From Chloroflexi bacterium AL-N1 (GTDB lineage: Bacteria > Chloroflexota > Chloroflexia > Chloroflexales > Roseiflexaceae), in the NCBI GenBank assembly GCA_013122435.1, contig WYDT01000017.1:90036-154035 (forward strand): a stretch of DNA of 64,000 nucleotides. The letters run 5' to 3'. The notes under the pieces are model-generated. The model did no database searches, was not told the DNA's origin, and saw only the letters and a list, made by a program, of their open reading frames with translations. Made by a program: the position numbers and the translations under genes. Below are positions 35,476 to 44,041 of this stretch, piece after piece. The stretch's first letter is position 1. Each line of letters opens with the position of its first letter.

Positions 35476-36327
35476 ATGAACAACACTGTTTGTATGGTAA
35501 CTGGTGCGACAGCCGGTATTGGCAAAGCAACTGCTTTCGGTCTGGCCAAACAGGGTGCGACAGTCATTATCGTTGGACGCAATGGTGAGAAAGCGGAACA
35601 AGTGGCTGCTGAAATTCGTCAACGTGTGGGCAATGTCGATGTGGTGCCAATGATCGCTGATTTCGCTTCACTTGAGCAGGTGCTCAATCTGGCTAGGGAA
35701 TGTCATCGCCGCTATACGCGTTTGGATGTATTGATCAACAATGCCGCAGTCGTTACCCAGACCCGTCAGGAGAGTCAGGATGGTCTGGAGTTGATGTTTG
35801 CGGTCAATTATCTTGCTCCCTTCCTGCTTACCAACCAACTCCTTGACTTGCTCAGGAAAGGTGTTCCATCTCGTATTGTGAATGTGTCATCTTTTGGCTA
35901 TAAGCAAAGTGCTATACAGTTTGACGACTTGCAATATGTCCACCAATTCAGCCATCGTCAGGCGTATTATCAGACACGTTTGGCGATGGTGCTGTTTACG
36001 TTAACCTTAGCTCGACGTCTAGAGGGCACGGGTATCACGGTGAACTGTCTTCATCCGGGTATTGTCAAAACGAACCTTTCTTATAACTATATGGCTAATC
36101 CATTTTTTCGTTTCTTTGAGCAGGTAATAGCTGCAACCCCAGAGAAGGGTGCAGAGCCGAGCCTGTATCTGGCTACTTCTCCCGACGTAGCAGGGATTAC
36201 AGGCAAATACTTCGAACGAAAATCGATGAAACCAGTTTCTGACACAGCTTCCCATCAGGGTCTGCAAGAACGATTGTGGGAGGTCAGCGAATCGCTTATT
36301 GAACAGTATGCATCCATTGTTAAGTAG
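35476..36327 (+). CDS. Short-chain dehydrogenase/reductase (retinol dehydrogenase-like)
   Basis: This 283-residue NAD(P)-dependent oxidoreductase has the cofactor motif TGATAGIGKATA (TGxxxGxG), then LDVLINNAAV (NNAG-type), RIVNVSS (catalytic Ser) and AYYQTRLAMVLFTLTLARRL. In related retinol dehydrogenase/WW-oxidoreductase-like enzymes the last block is AYxQSKLANxLF. Here the catalytic Lys of YxxxK is Arg, which may lower or alter activity. GGAGGAGC lies just before ATG 35476. The open frame continues upstream without conserved residues. Confidence 0.85.
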   Translation: MNNTVCMVTGATAGIGKATAFGLAKQGATVIIVGRNGEKAEQVAAEIRQRVGNVDVVPMIADFASLEQVLNLARECHRRYTRLDVLINNAAVVTQTRQESQDGLELMFAVNYLAPFLLTNQLLDLLRKGVPSRIVNVSSFGYKQSAIQFDDLQYVHQFSHRQAYYQTRLAMVLFTLTLARRLEGTGITVNCLHPGIVKTNLSYNYMANPFFRFFEQVIAATPEKGAEPSLYLATSPDVAGITGKYFERKSMKPVSDTASHQGLQERLWEVSESLIEQYASIVK

Positions 36328-36399
36328 TAAGATACCCACTCTTAAGGTTTATTATTGCTACTTTGTTTGCACAAGCGGTACTACTACTTTCAACTGTAA

Positions 36400-36432
36400 G
36401 ACAGGTGGCAACTGGTTGTACTGTCACCTGTC
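36400..36432. terminator. Hairpin between convergent genes
   Basis: GACAGGTG (36400-36407) and CACCTGTC (36425-36432) form a perfect eight-base-pair stem with a 17-base loop. It lies between the SDR stop (36327) and the 3' end of the glycosyltransferase pseudogene (36440). No long T-tract is present on either side, so terminator strength is doubtful. Confidence 0.4.
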
Positions 36433-36439
36433 AGCAATC

Positions 36440-37734
36440 TCAACGCATCGATATCGTTGTCATTCTTGCAGCTTCAACGGTTCTTTCGACAATGTCAATA
36501 GCATTGCCGATGCCATCCTCACGGCGGATCTGCTCACCCACTGCCTCTGCACGCTGCCGAATTGTTGGACTCGTCGTTACTTCGCGGATGGCAGTCGCCA
36601 GCTTCTCCACCGTCAGTTGTTTTTGTGGAATGTGTCTACTCCCCACACCAAGCGTGTGAACACGTTGGCCCCAGAAGGGCTGGTCACCGAAGAACGGACA
36701 GACAATGGTAGGACGCCCCCGGCAACAGTGGTACCAGCGCCACCATGGTGTACAACCGCCGAGACCCGTGGGAAGAGCCAGTCGTGGGGTAATTGGTCGA
36801 GTTTGAAGATCGTATCAGGCAAATTTCTAGTATCAAGGCCACTCCAACCCGTCGCGATAATGCCTCGCACGCGAGCCTGCTGCAGCGCCTCGATTACGAT
36901 GCGTGTCAACCGTTGGGGGTTGCGCCCTGCCATGCTGCCAAACCCGACGTAGACCGGTGGATCACCAGCAGCGAGAAAATCCTGCAATGCCTGAGGCGGG
37001 TGCCAGCTTTCCTCTTGATCCAGAAACCAGTAGTCGGTTGCAACCACATTGGCAGGCCAATCGGAAGGATTCAGCCCCACGTGTTTGCTGTAACAGTGCA
37101 GCACCGGAATGTGTTTGCCAGCACTGGTATGCAGAATGTCGGTATCGTTTGGATTGGAAGGTAATCCATGCCGTGATCGCCACGTTTTGACCGGGCCTTT
37201 GGTCGAAAGCCCCATCATGATGTTGACAAACTGATAGGTGAATCGGTTGTACCAGCCTCCAAATGGTAGCTTGGGAAATCCCAGACTTGGCGTTTCTGTA
37301 GTCGGCACAAACATCGGGAGTGGAATCACTAACATAACTGGGATACCCAATTTCTCGGCGAAGTGGGGATCACCATAGGCTTTGGGATGAAAGATGATCA
37401 GATCGGGATTGGCCTGCTGTGCGGCGGCCCAACTGTCGTTGAGCATGGTGTGTTGCATTGGGCCAACCTGTTTGTAGAGTCTGATGTTCGCTTTAACGAT
37501 CTCCCACACATTGGTCGTGTTTTCCATCAGATTCCGACCCTGATCCGAATCCATAAGTTTAAGCATGTCATCGTTCATATAGCCATAGCCCAAGCCGTGC
37601 TCAGTGACAAAAGACTCAAATCTGGAAGCAGTACAGAGTGTTATCACATGGCCCGCTTTTTGCAGTCCTTTTCCCAGGGCAACATAGGGTTGCACATCAC
37701 CACGTGACCCAACTGTGACGATAAATATGTTCAT
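36440..37734 (-). pseudogene. Frameshifted UGT-type glycosyltransferase
   Basis: The upstream part encodes a UDP-glycosyltransferase-like (GT1; sterol/macrolide glucosyltransferase type) N-terminal domain and most of the C-terminal domain: IVTVGSRGDVQPYVALGKGLQKAGH, then PPVYVGFGSMAGR and AVVHHGGAGTT. At 36716-36720 (five C on the plus strand) the frame shifts. The expected continuation RPTIVCPFFGDQPFWGQRVHTLGVGSRHIPQ is in another frame and runs on to a stop at 36440. Compared with homologues about three residues of the donor loop are also missing, so a ten-base deletion fits better than a one-base error. It is five bases downstream of a TetR gene. Confidence 0.75.
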
Positions 37735-37739
37735 AGAGT

Positions 37740-38441
37740 TTACTCCTGATCAGGGGTATCTAGTTGTTGAAATTGTTGGAAGCCCGCATCAGCGATTTGC
37801 CGGAGAATCGCTTTCCCATCCTCAGTATTACTGCCGTCATCAAGCGTGAGTGCGCGATCCATAATGTCGGCAATACCTTCGATGATGTCCTCAACAGGCG
37901 GTACTGATGCCTTATCGATCACCTCATCCATCTCCACTAGTCCGTGAGCTAGCATGTCCATAATGTGAGCAACGACTCTGGGGTCCATGTCTTGTCGCAT
38001 CACCCCGGCCTCTTGCATCATCTTTACAAAGGTGTAGCGCCCCGACTCGGTCTGTTGATCGCGCATCCTGCGGAAGAAGTTATCTGGCTTGCGGATGTAG
38101 TTGCCCAGAATGCGGCTATCCTGTCGATACATCGCTGACATAAAAGGACTCGCGCTCAGGGCATACAAGCTGTTCTTGTACATGGCTCCGATTGTGCCGC
38201 CCTTCGGATCGGCCTCGATGAGGGCAAGCCATCGCTCTGCATAGGCTTTTGTCTCACGTATAACCAGCCCTTCCAAGAGGGCATCCTTGCTATCGAAGTG
38301 CAGATAAATGGCACCCTGGCTCACCCCGGCCTTACGCGCAATATCACTGATCGTCGTCTTGTCGTACCCGTAGTGCACAAACAGGTCGACAGCCACGTCG
38401 AGGATGCGCTGCTCCCGTTCTTTGTTGTCCGATTTTGTCAT
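37740..38441 (-). CDS. TetR-family regulator
   Basis: This 233-residue repressor has the TetR_N helix-turn-helix at residues 8-55: REQRILDVAVDLFVHYGYDKTTISDIARKAGVSQGAIYLHFDSKDALL. The C-terminal ligand domain is helical and unassigned. The broken glycosyltransferase gene starts five bases after it, so both formed one transcription unit. An inverted TTGAA/TTCAA repeat directly upstream is the likely autoregulatory operator. Confidence 0.9.
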   Translation of the reverse strand: MTKSDNKEREQRILDVAVDLFVHYGYDKTTISDIARKAGVSQGAIYLHFDSKDALLEGLVIRETKAYAERWLALIEADPKGGTIGAMYKNSLYALSASPFMSAMYRQDSRILGNYIRKPDNFFRRMRDQQTESGRYTFVKMMQEAGVMRQDMDPRVVAHIMDMLAHGLVEMDEVIDKASVPPVEDIIEGIADIMDRALTLDDGSNTEDGKAILRQIADAGFQQFQQLDTPDQE

Positions 38442-38459
38442 AGCAATTTGTATCCTGAA

Positions 38460-38491
38460 TATTTGAACGATTCAATGAAATAATTCAAATA
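38460..38491 (-). promoter_or_regulatory. Probable TetR operator over its own promoter
   Basis: TATTTGAA (38460-38467) and TTCAAATA (38484-38491) form a perfect eight-base inverted repeat. The left arm also makes the tighter palindrome TTGAACGATTCAA (38463-38475). It starts 19 bases upstream of the tetR ATG. On the minus strand TTGAAT and AAATAT about 18 bases apart overlap these arms and could be the -35 and -10. Confidence 0.5.
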
Positions 38492-38834
38492 ATACTGATT
38501 TTTTTAAACAGAGTCAAGTAAAATCGGAGTAACCAATCTGTAAATTGATGGGCATAGTCAGCAATATGATGGGTAAAAGAAAATGGAAAAGAAAGCCCGT
38601 TGCCTTTGACTATCAGTAGCTTTCGATGGATGGAGTGTCGTCGATCAATCGCGAGGGACATATCAGGACGGTAGGGTAATGCAGGGGCTTTGGTAACTTC
38701 TCTGGTGCCATGGCCGATTTCTTGCACAGCGTAGGGTACGACGTAGGGCTGCGAGTAAAGGGTGTTGCACCCCTTTGGTAGGATGGTCATATAATAAGCA
38801 CTATTCAACTACAGTGTAGAGGAACAGATATACA
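38492..38834. other. Intergenic region between divergent tetR and methyltransferase genes
   Basis: No gene is supported here. A TATAAT at 38790-38795 with TTGCAC 19 bases upstream (38765-38770) is a weak candidate promoter for the methyltransferase gene at 38835. The rest shows nothing I can name. Confidence 0.35.
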
Positions 38835-39584
38835 ATGCAAAACCTCAGTGAATTTCGTTCGGGAGCCGATTACGACGCCCAGTATGATCATTTATACGAT
38901 CCCGAGATAGCCTATCTTACACAAATGGCGTTGGGGCAAAAAGGCGCCATTCTTGATGTGTGTTGTGGGACTGGTATCGTCACCATACCGCTGGCTGAGA
39001 AAACGGGCTTCGAGGTCCATGGTGTGGATGTCGCAGAGGATATGCTTGCCGCTGCCCAAGCCAAGTCTCAGCACCTGCACAATATCCACTTTCATCTCGC
39101 AGATGCACTGGATTTTCACCTCGCTCAACGGTTTGCCCTGTCCATCATGACCGGCAATGCCTTTCAAGCCTTTCTGACTGAAGATAATGCTTTACACCTG
39201 CTACAGCATATCCATCAGCATCTTAGTGATGCTGGTCTGCTTATCTTCGACACACGGCTGTTAGAAGGCTTTGATCTCACGGTAGACACTGATTTTAAGC
39301 TCAAGAGTGAATACATTGATGCAGCAGGTCATGATGTACGTTATTTCTGGAAGAAGACCCGCTTCGATGACATCAATCATATCTTGTATTTCGATAAAAA
39401 ACGCCAATACCCGGATGGCAAAGAGGTCTTTTCGGGGATTGAGCTTAAATTCTTTCCGCAGGAAGAACTCTACTCATTGTTTGAGCGGACCGGTTTTGCA
39501 GTGCTGCATCAGTTCGCAAACTGGCAGATGAGCCCTTTCGATCTGGCTGGGCCGGGTGCGGTTTTTGTATTGCAGAAGGAGTAG
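38835..39584 (+). CDS. Class I SAM-dependent methyltransferase
   Basis: This 249-residue methyltransferase of the Methyltransf_25 type has motif I AILDVCCGTGIVTIPLAE at about residues 38-55. Then come VHGVDVAEDMLAAAQAKSQ (acidic loop) and IHFHLADALDF. SIMTGNAFQAFLTEDNALHLLQHIHQHLSDAGLLIFDTR is the motif IV/V region. The substrate is unknown. AGAGGAACA lies upstream of the ATG. Confidence 0.85.
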   Translation: MQNLSEFRSGADYDAQYDHLYDPEIAYLTQMALGQKGAILDVCCGTGIVTIPLAEKTGFEVHGVDVAEDMLAAAQAKSQHLHNIHFHLADALDFHLAQRFALSIMTGNAFQAFLTEDNALHLLQHIHQHLSDAGLLIFDTRLLEGFDLTVDTDFKLKSEYIDAAGHDVRYFWKKTRFDDINHILYFDKKRQYPDGKEVFSGIELKFFPQEELYSLFERTGFAVLHQFANWQMSPFDLAGPGAVFVLQKE

Positions 39585-39700
39585 GTGGGGGTATTGTAAG
39601 TAAATCGCATGCAAGGACGTGTGGGGGATAATTAACTTGGGCTGTATAATAGCTTTACTTATGTGATTGTGTTAAAGAAGATTTTCAGAAAGGGTATTGT

Positions 39701-40192
39701 ATGGAATGGGAACAACGGCTAGCAGAGCTATGGGCATCCATTGATGACTTCAGCGAAGAAGCATTTTTGACCCAGATGCAACACCTTGTCAAGGAACTGC
39801 CCGCTGATAGTGCAGTGGCGCTTTTTGAACAGGCCTGTGCATTGGACTCGACTGGTCATTCCGATCAGGCAGTATCTCTCTATCGCCAAGCCCTCGCACA
39901 CGGGCTCCCTGGCGAACGACGACGGCGAGCTGTAATCCAGATGGCTAGCTCATTACGCAATATCGGTCAATCTGCCGAAAGCGTTGCCTTACTCATGGCT
40001 GAGCGGGAGAACAACCCATCTGATGATCTGGATGACGCAGTCAGTGCTTTTCTCGCACTTGCATTGGTTGACGTCGGACGTGAGCGAGAGGCGGTCGCGT
40101 TGGCCCTGACTGCATTGTCACAGCATCTACCGAGATATCAGCGTTCCCTCGCTAACTACGCTCGACTAATTGCTGACGACCCGTCTAGTTAA
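39701..40192 (+). CDS. Tetratricopeptide-repeat protein
   Basis: This 163-residue all-helical protein resembles the short TPR_5-like family. ALFEQACALDSTGHSDQAVSLYRQALAHGL and RRAVIQMASSLRNIGQSAESVALLMAE are TPR-like helix pairs. It is probably a small protein-interaction scaffold in the cytosol. A TATAAT at 39655-39660 lies 40 bases before the ATG. The partner is unknown. Confidence 0.75.
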   Translation: MEWEQRLAELWASIDDFSEEAFLTQMQHLVKELPADSAVALFEQACALDSTGHSDQAVSLYRQALAHGLPGERRRRAVIQMASSLRNIGQSAESVALLMAERENNPSDDLDDAVSAFLALALVDVGREREAVALALTALSQHLPRYQRSLANYARLIADDPSS

Positions 40193-40404
40193 ACCTGTAT
40201 GATGATGCGAACACGCACATCATCGATAGCACATGACACCACATCAACCAGAAATACGATATCTAACGATTAAATTACACCGTGAGCTAATCATTATGCG
40301 ATTAATTCACGGTTTGAATGCTCTGTTGGACTATACCTCAAAGTTTATAGTAAAATACTAATATTGTGTAACTACCTCTTTCAACCCCCTTACAACTAAA
40401 GGAT

Positions 40405-41235
40405 ATGTTCGTGCTAAATAATCCGAAACTCGTGGCTAAAATTGAGGCCGAAGAGCCAGCACAACGGCTTGCAGTTTTAATAGATGCAGACAACGCCCAA
40501 GCGGCTATTATTGAAGGGCTCTTATTCGAAATTGCCAGCTTAGGGGAAGCAACCGTCAAACGAATTTATGGCGATTTCACCTCTCCAGCCAGCGCACAGT
40601 GGAAGAAAGTTTTAAACAAGTTCGCTATTAAACCCGTCCAACAATTTGCCTATACCTCAGGCAAAAATGCGACAGATAGCACCCTGATTATTGATGCCAT
40701 GGACCTTTTATATACACGACGTTTTCATGGATTTTGTCTTGTTTCAAGTGACAGCGATTTTACCGGATTAGCAGTTCGTATTCGTGAAGAAGGCTTAGTG
40801 GTTTTTGGCTTTGGCGAAAAAAAGACCCCCGAGTCGTTTCGAAACGCATGCAATAAATTTATCTTTACCGAAGTACTGCGTTCTGTGGAGCAGGTGCCAC
40901 TCACCCACACTACCCCTAATATTGACCACACCGCTTCTTCTACCAGCAAATCTTCTTCCAGTACTTCCTCTTCTCCTATAGGAGATGTCCTTCCATATGC
41001 GTTGTTTCAACAGGCGCTTGAACAAGCGGGCGATGAAAATGGCTGGACAACTCTCGCCAATTTCGGTAGCCAACTCACAAAACTGCGTTCGGATTTTGAT
41101 GCTCGTAATTTTGGATATAAGAAGTTAAGCGATCTCGTTCGAGCCCAAACTGAACTGTTCACTCTTCAAGAACGAGAGACAGCAAATTCTGATACTAAGG
41201 TGCTGTATATACGTTCTAAAAAGTCTATTGCTTAG
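40405..41235 (+). CDS. NYN-domain / OST-HTH (LOTUS) protein
   Basis: This 276-residue predicted RNA-associated protein has an N-terminal NYN (PIN-like) nuclease domain with the acidic residues LAVLIDADNAQ, DAMDLLYT and LVSSDSDFTGLA, about residues 22-120. A Ser/Thr-rich linker follows, then a C-terminal OST-HTH/LOTUS module (LFQQALEQAGDENGWTTLANFGSQL, then FDARNFGYKKLSDLVRAQ), which binds RNA in known cases. The architecture is that of the LabA-like/DUF88 group. AAAGGAT is close to the ATG. The gene stands alone. Confidence 0.88.
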   Translation: MFVLNNPKLVAKIEAEEPAQRLAVLIDADNAQAAIIEGLLFEIASLGEATVKRIYGDFTSPASAQWKKVLNKFAIKPVQQFAYTSGKNATDSTLIIDAMDLLYTRRFHGFCLVSSDSDFTGLAVRIREEGLVVFGFGEKKTPESFRNACNKFIFTEVLRSVEQVPLTHTTPNIDHTASSTSKSSSSTSSSPIGDVLPYALFQQALEQAGDENGWTTLANFGSQLTKLRSDFDARNFGYKKLSDLVRAQTELFTLQERETANSDTKVLYIRSKKSIA

Positions 41236-41370
41236 TACTAGAATCTTGTGACTACTCTATGTCATATGATATCCCATCTTCTTATATTCAATCAGTCTTC
41301 TCGGTCCTCGCTATCCATGCTATACTCATTGCATTGATCCCCCGTGCTGCTAGAAAGGCAAGGTGCTATC

Positions 41371-41612
41371 ATGGCAAAGCGCAAGAACTTCAACGAGCAA
41401 CCATCCTTTTGAGCACACCAGCCAGCGTCGTTATGGTTTCCCCTCCGAAACGCATGTCAAACGTGGCTACCGCGTGGTCCATGGTGGCAAAGAGTTGGCC
41501 GAGAAATTAGGTCGTAACGATCCGTGTCCCTGTGGGTCGGGATACCGTTTTCAAGAAGTGTTGCCTGCGTAGTGGTCGCTATGATGGTGTTCTGCGAAAG
41601 TACTACTTTTAG
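41371..41612 (+). pseudogene. SEC-C zinc-binding protein with two frameshifts
   Basis: Starting at ATG 41371 the frame reads MAKRKNFNEQPSF, then hits a stop. Removing one T from TTTT at 41407-41410 gives EHTSQRRYGFPSETHVKRG and LGRNDPCPCGSG. Removing one T from TTTT at 41548-41551 then gives RFKKCCLRSG and a natural end at 41612. The result is a 79-residue protein with the complete SEC-C metal motif (CPCGSG-x5-CC). Both lesions are single-T insertions in T4 runs, so either sequencing error or slippage mutation is possible. Confidence 0.75.
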
Positions 41613-41820
41613 AGAATAGCTGTGTCGTTTGGGTATATTCACATCTTCTGGGGAATGCCATTGATGCTGATGGTAGAGTGCTTGAACGACGGGTATGTTT
41701 TGCGGGTGGTCTGGCGGGTGCAACGCTGCCAGCGGGTTTCACAGGGGCTGGCTCCTGTGGCGGGGCGTGGGGCGCAGCGCCCACTCTAAAATAATCCAGT
41801 CAAAAATCTTGAGGAGCCAT

Positions 41821-42474
41821 ATGAACACACAACTTGACCACCTTGTTGTCGGTGCCGCCTCGCTTGAGCAGGGCGTTGCTTATATCAAAGAACAACTGGG
41901 GGTCGATATTCCCAAGGGCGGTGCACATCCTCTGATGGGAACACACAACCATTTGATGCAACTGGGGAACGATGTTTTCCTCGAAGTAATCGCCATCAAC
42001 CCCGACGCGCCTGCGCCAGCAAGACCGCGCTGGTATGGCCTCGATGATCCCTTTGTTCGCCGACACATTGAGCAACAACCACAACTGTTAACGTGGGTGG
42101 TAAACACACCGGATCTGACACGTGCACTATCACAAAGCTCATTTGCCTTTGGTGCGGCCACCCCGGTCAGTCGTGGCGATCTTCACTGGCATTTTGCTAT
42201 TCCCGATGATGGCAGGCTGCTCGCAAGTGGCATGCTCCCCTCACTCATGCAGTGGCACACCGAGACGCATCCTGCCAGGCGTATGGGTGATGTTGGCTGT
42301 ACGCTCAAGCGCTTAGAGCTTCACCATCCGTACCCTGGCTGGTTAGCTGCGGTTCTGTCATCCATAGATGCAGCACCATATGTTGACATAAAAACACTCG
42401 CAGAAAATACAGCCCCCTTTTTATCAGCCCATATTGAAACGCCTATGGGCGTAAAGGTACTACGATCAATATAG
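41821..42474 (+). CDS. VOC-family (Glyoxalase-like_3) protein
   Basis: This 217-residue protein starts NTQLDHLVVGAASLEQGVAYIKEQLGVDIPKGG and continues MGTHNHLMQLGNDVFLEVIAINPDAP. This is the classic Glyoxalase-like_3 order. The metal ligands His and Glu are in LDHLVV and FLEVIAI. GAGGAG lies six bases before ATG 41821. The upstream open frame crosses a GC-rich hairpin region (41700-41795) and is not coding. The substrate is unknown. Confidence 0.85.
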   Translation: MNTQLDHLVVGAASLEQGVAYIKEQLGVDIPKGGAHPLMGTHNHLMQLGNDVFLEVIAINPDAPAPARPRWYGLDDPFVRRHIEQQPQLLTWVVNTPDLTRALSQSSFAFGAATPVSRGDLHWHFAIPDDGRLLASGMLPSLMQWHTETHPARRMGDVGCTLKRLELHHPYPGWLAAVLSSIDAAPYVDIKTLAENTAPFLSAHIETPMGVKVLRSI

Positions 42475-42641
42475 GTTTGTTATGAGCAACTTGTGTGTTT
42501 CGACTACAATATGCTACACTAGCAATCAACAATATATAATGAGTTGGGAAACGATCCTTACTTGTTGTGTTTCCTCGCAACCATGAGCGTGTTTGCCTGC
42601 CTTCTGACTTCACATCCTACTTTCTTCTCAAGGAGCATTGT

Positions 42642-43367
42642 ATGTACGATATATCGTCCTTTGCCTTGAGCGATATGATCCAATGCAGCACAACTATTCG
42701 CAGTCTTGGTAAAAATGCCACGAGCATGGAGGAGGTTGCCAACCGATTGGTCCGTTATCTGTACGAGCACTTGCATTGTGCATCAACCGGAGCACCTGTC
42801 TGTGCATTGGTTCGGTACTATAAGACCCATCCGTATGGCCAGCTTCCAGCAGATTTGCAGTCATTTGCCTCTCAATTATCAAATGGACAGCCATTAGCAG
42901 CACACGTGCCTTGTCTGACACTGCTTGCGACTGCTGGCACGCATCCTGCCTGGAATAGACGTAGTGAGTCAGTTGGCCATCAAACGATTCCTCTTCCTAG
43001 TGCACAAGTTATTACACAGGCTCCTATGATTGCTCAATTGATACAGCAATTTGGCATAGATGTAAATGTATTGGTAGACACCGACTCTACTGTAATGGTG
43101 GATCTTGCACAAAAGTCATATAATGTTTTTTATGTTCCTGAAGCGCAAGGCAGTTCAGGGGTTCCAGCACAGGACGAGTTTGTTATTCCCTATGGTATTC
43201 GCTCTGTGCTTGGTTTTGGGGGCATCCTTCCTCCGAAAGACTTATTCGCCATTATTATGTTTACCACCGTACCGATACCTCGTGATACAGCCGATCTCTT
43301 CAAAACCGTCGCGTTGAGTGCTAAAACGGCAGTGTTACCATTCACGGATGGAAGAGTCTTTGCATAA
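42642..43367 (+). CDS. Putative GAF-like sensor protein
   Basis: This 241-residue soluble protein begins YDISSFALSDMIQCSTTIRSLGKNATSMEEVANRLVRYLYEHL, followed by VCALVRYYKTHPYGQLP. A central alpha/beta core and GFGGILPPKDLFAIIMFTTVPIPRDTADLFKTVALSAKTAVLPF follow. This resembles a GAF-type sensory module. The call is moderate. AAGGAG lies upstream of ATG 42642. It is followed after 20 bases by a STAS gene, and such pairs act in stressosome-like signalling. Confidence 0.6.
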   Translation: MYDISSFALSDMIQCSTTIRSLGKNATSMEEVANRLVRYLYEHLHCASTGAPVCALVRYYKTHPYGQLPADLQSFASQLSNGQPLAAHVPCLTLLATAGTHPAWNRRSESVGHQTIPLPSAQVITQAPMIAQLIQQFGIDVNVLVDTDSTVMVDLAQKSYNVFYVPEAQGSSGVPAQDEFVIPYGIRSVLGFGGILPPKDLFAIIMFTTVPIPRDTADLFKTVALSAKTAVLPFTDGRVFA

Positions 43368-43387
43368 AACAGAAGCGTAAAAGTGTA

Positions 43388-43966
43388 ATGAGCAATACAA
43401 ACAGTGAGAACGTGGCCGAACTGGAAGCAGAATTAGAACGAATTCGAGCGCAGGTAAGCACTTTGGAACAACTACTTGAAGTGCATGAAGAGACTGCATT
43501 AGTCCAGGCACAAAAACTGGAACGTGCCTTGCAGGATCTACAGGAACAGTCTTCAGAACGTGAGCGGCTTCAGGAGGAGTTAATTCGGAGACAAGCCGCT
43601 GCCCTGATTGAACTCTCGACTCCGCTTATTCCTATTACCGATACTGTAGTCGTTATGCCGTTGATTGGCCCGGTTGATACACAACGTGCACAACAGGTAT
43701 TGGAAACAATGCTACAAGGTGTTGGTCAGCACGGTCCAAGTATGGTTATTCTCGATATCACCGGGGTGGCGGTAGTGGATACACATATTGCCGATCTCCT
43801 TCTTCGTGCAGCACATGCGGTAAGATTGCTTGGCACACAGATCATGTTGACAGGTCTTCGTCCTGAGGTGGCAGCTATGCTGGTCAGTTTAGATGTTGAT
43901 CTGCATGACATCATTACACATAGTACCCTCCAGAAGGGCATTGCTACAGCGCTTGCTCACAAGTAG
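43388..43966 (+). CDS. Coiled-coil STAS-domain protein (RsbR/RsbS-like)
   Basis: This 192-residue protein has residues 8-75 as a long coiled coil (ELEAELERIRAQVSTLEQLL and onward). It then has a STAS domain: VVVMPLIGPVDTQRAQQVLETML, then MVILDITGVAVVDTHIADLLLRAAHAVRLLGTQIMLTGLRPEVAAMLV. Thr residues at the usual phosphorylation position follow the DITGVAVVDT strand. RsbR paralogues with this domain are scaffolds in stressosomes. It is probably co-transcribed with the GAF-like sensor upstream. Confidence 0.85.
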   Translation: MSNTNSENVAELEAELERIRAQVSTLEQLLEVHEETALVQAQKLERALQDLQEQSSERERLQEELIRRQAAALIELSTPLIPITDTVVVMPLIGPVDTQRAQQVLETMLQGVGQHGPSMVILDITGVAVVDTHIADLLLRAAHAVRLLGTQIMLTGLRPEVAAMLVSLDVDLHDIITHSTLQKGIATALAHK

Positions 43967-44041
43967 TAGAGATTCATTTGTCTCTTTCACGGATGGTTTG
44001 CCAAGACAGATGTGCACTGAGCTTTTTCTTTTCTCTAACTG

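Noticed and set aside
36299..36952. Open frame of 217 codons on the plus strand
   Set aside because: It lies opposite the glycosyltransferase coding sequence and reads as a shadow frame rich in Cys, Ser and Thr.
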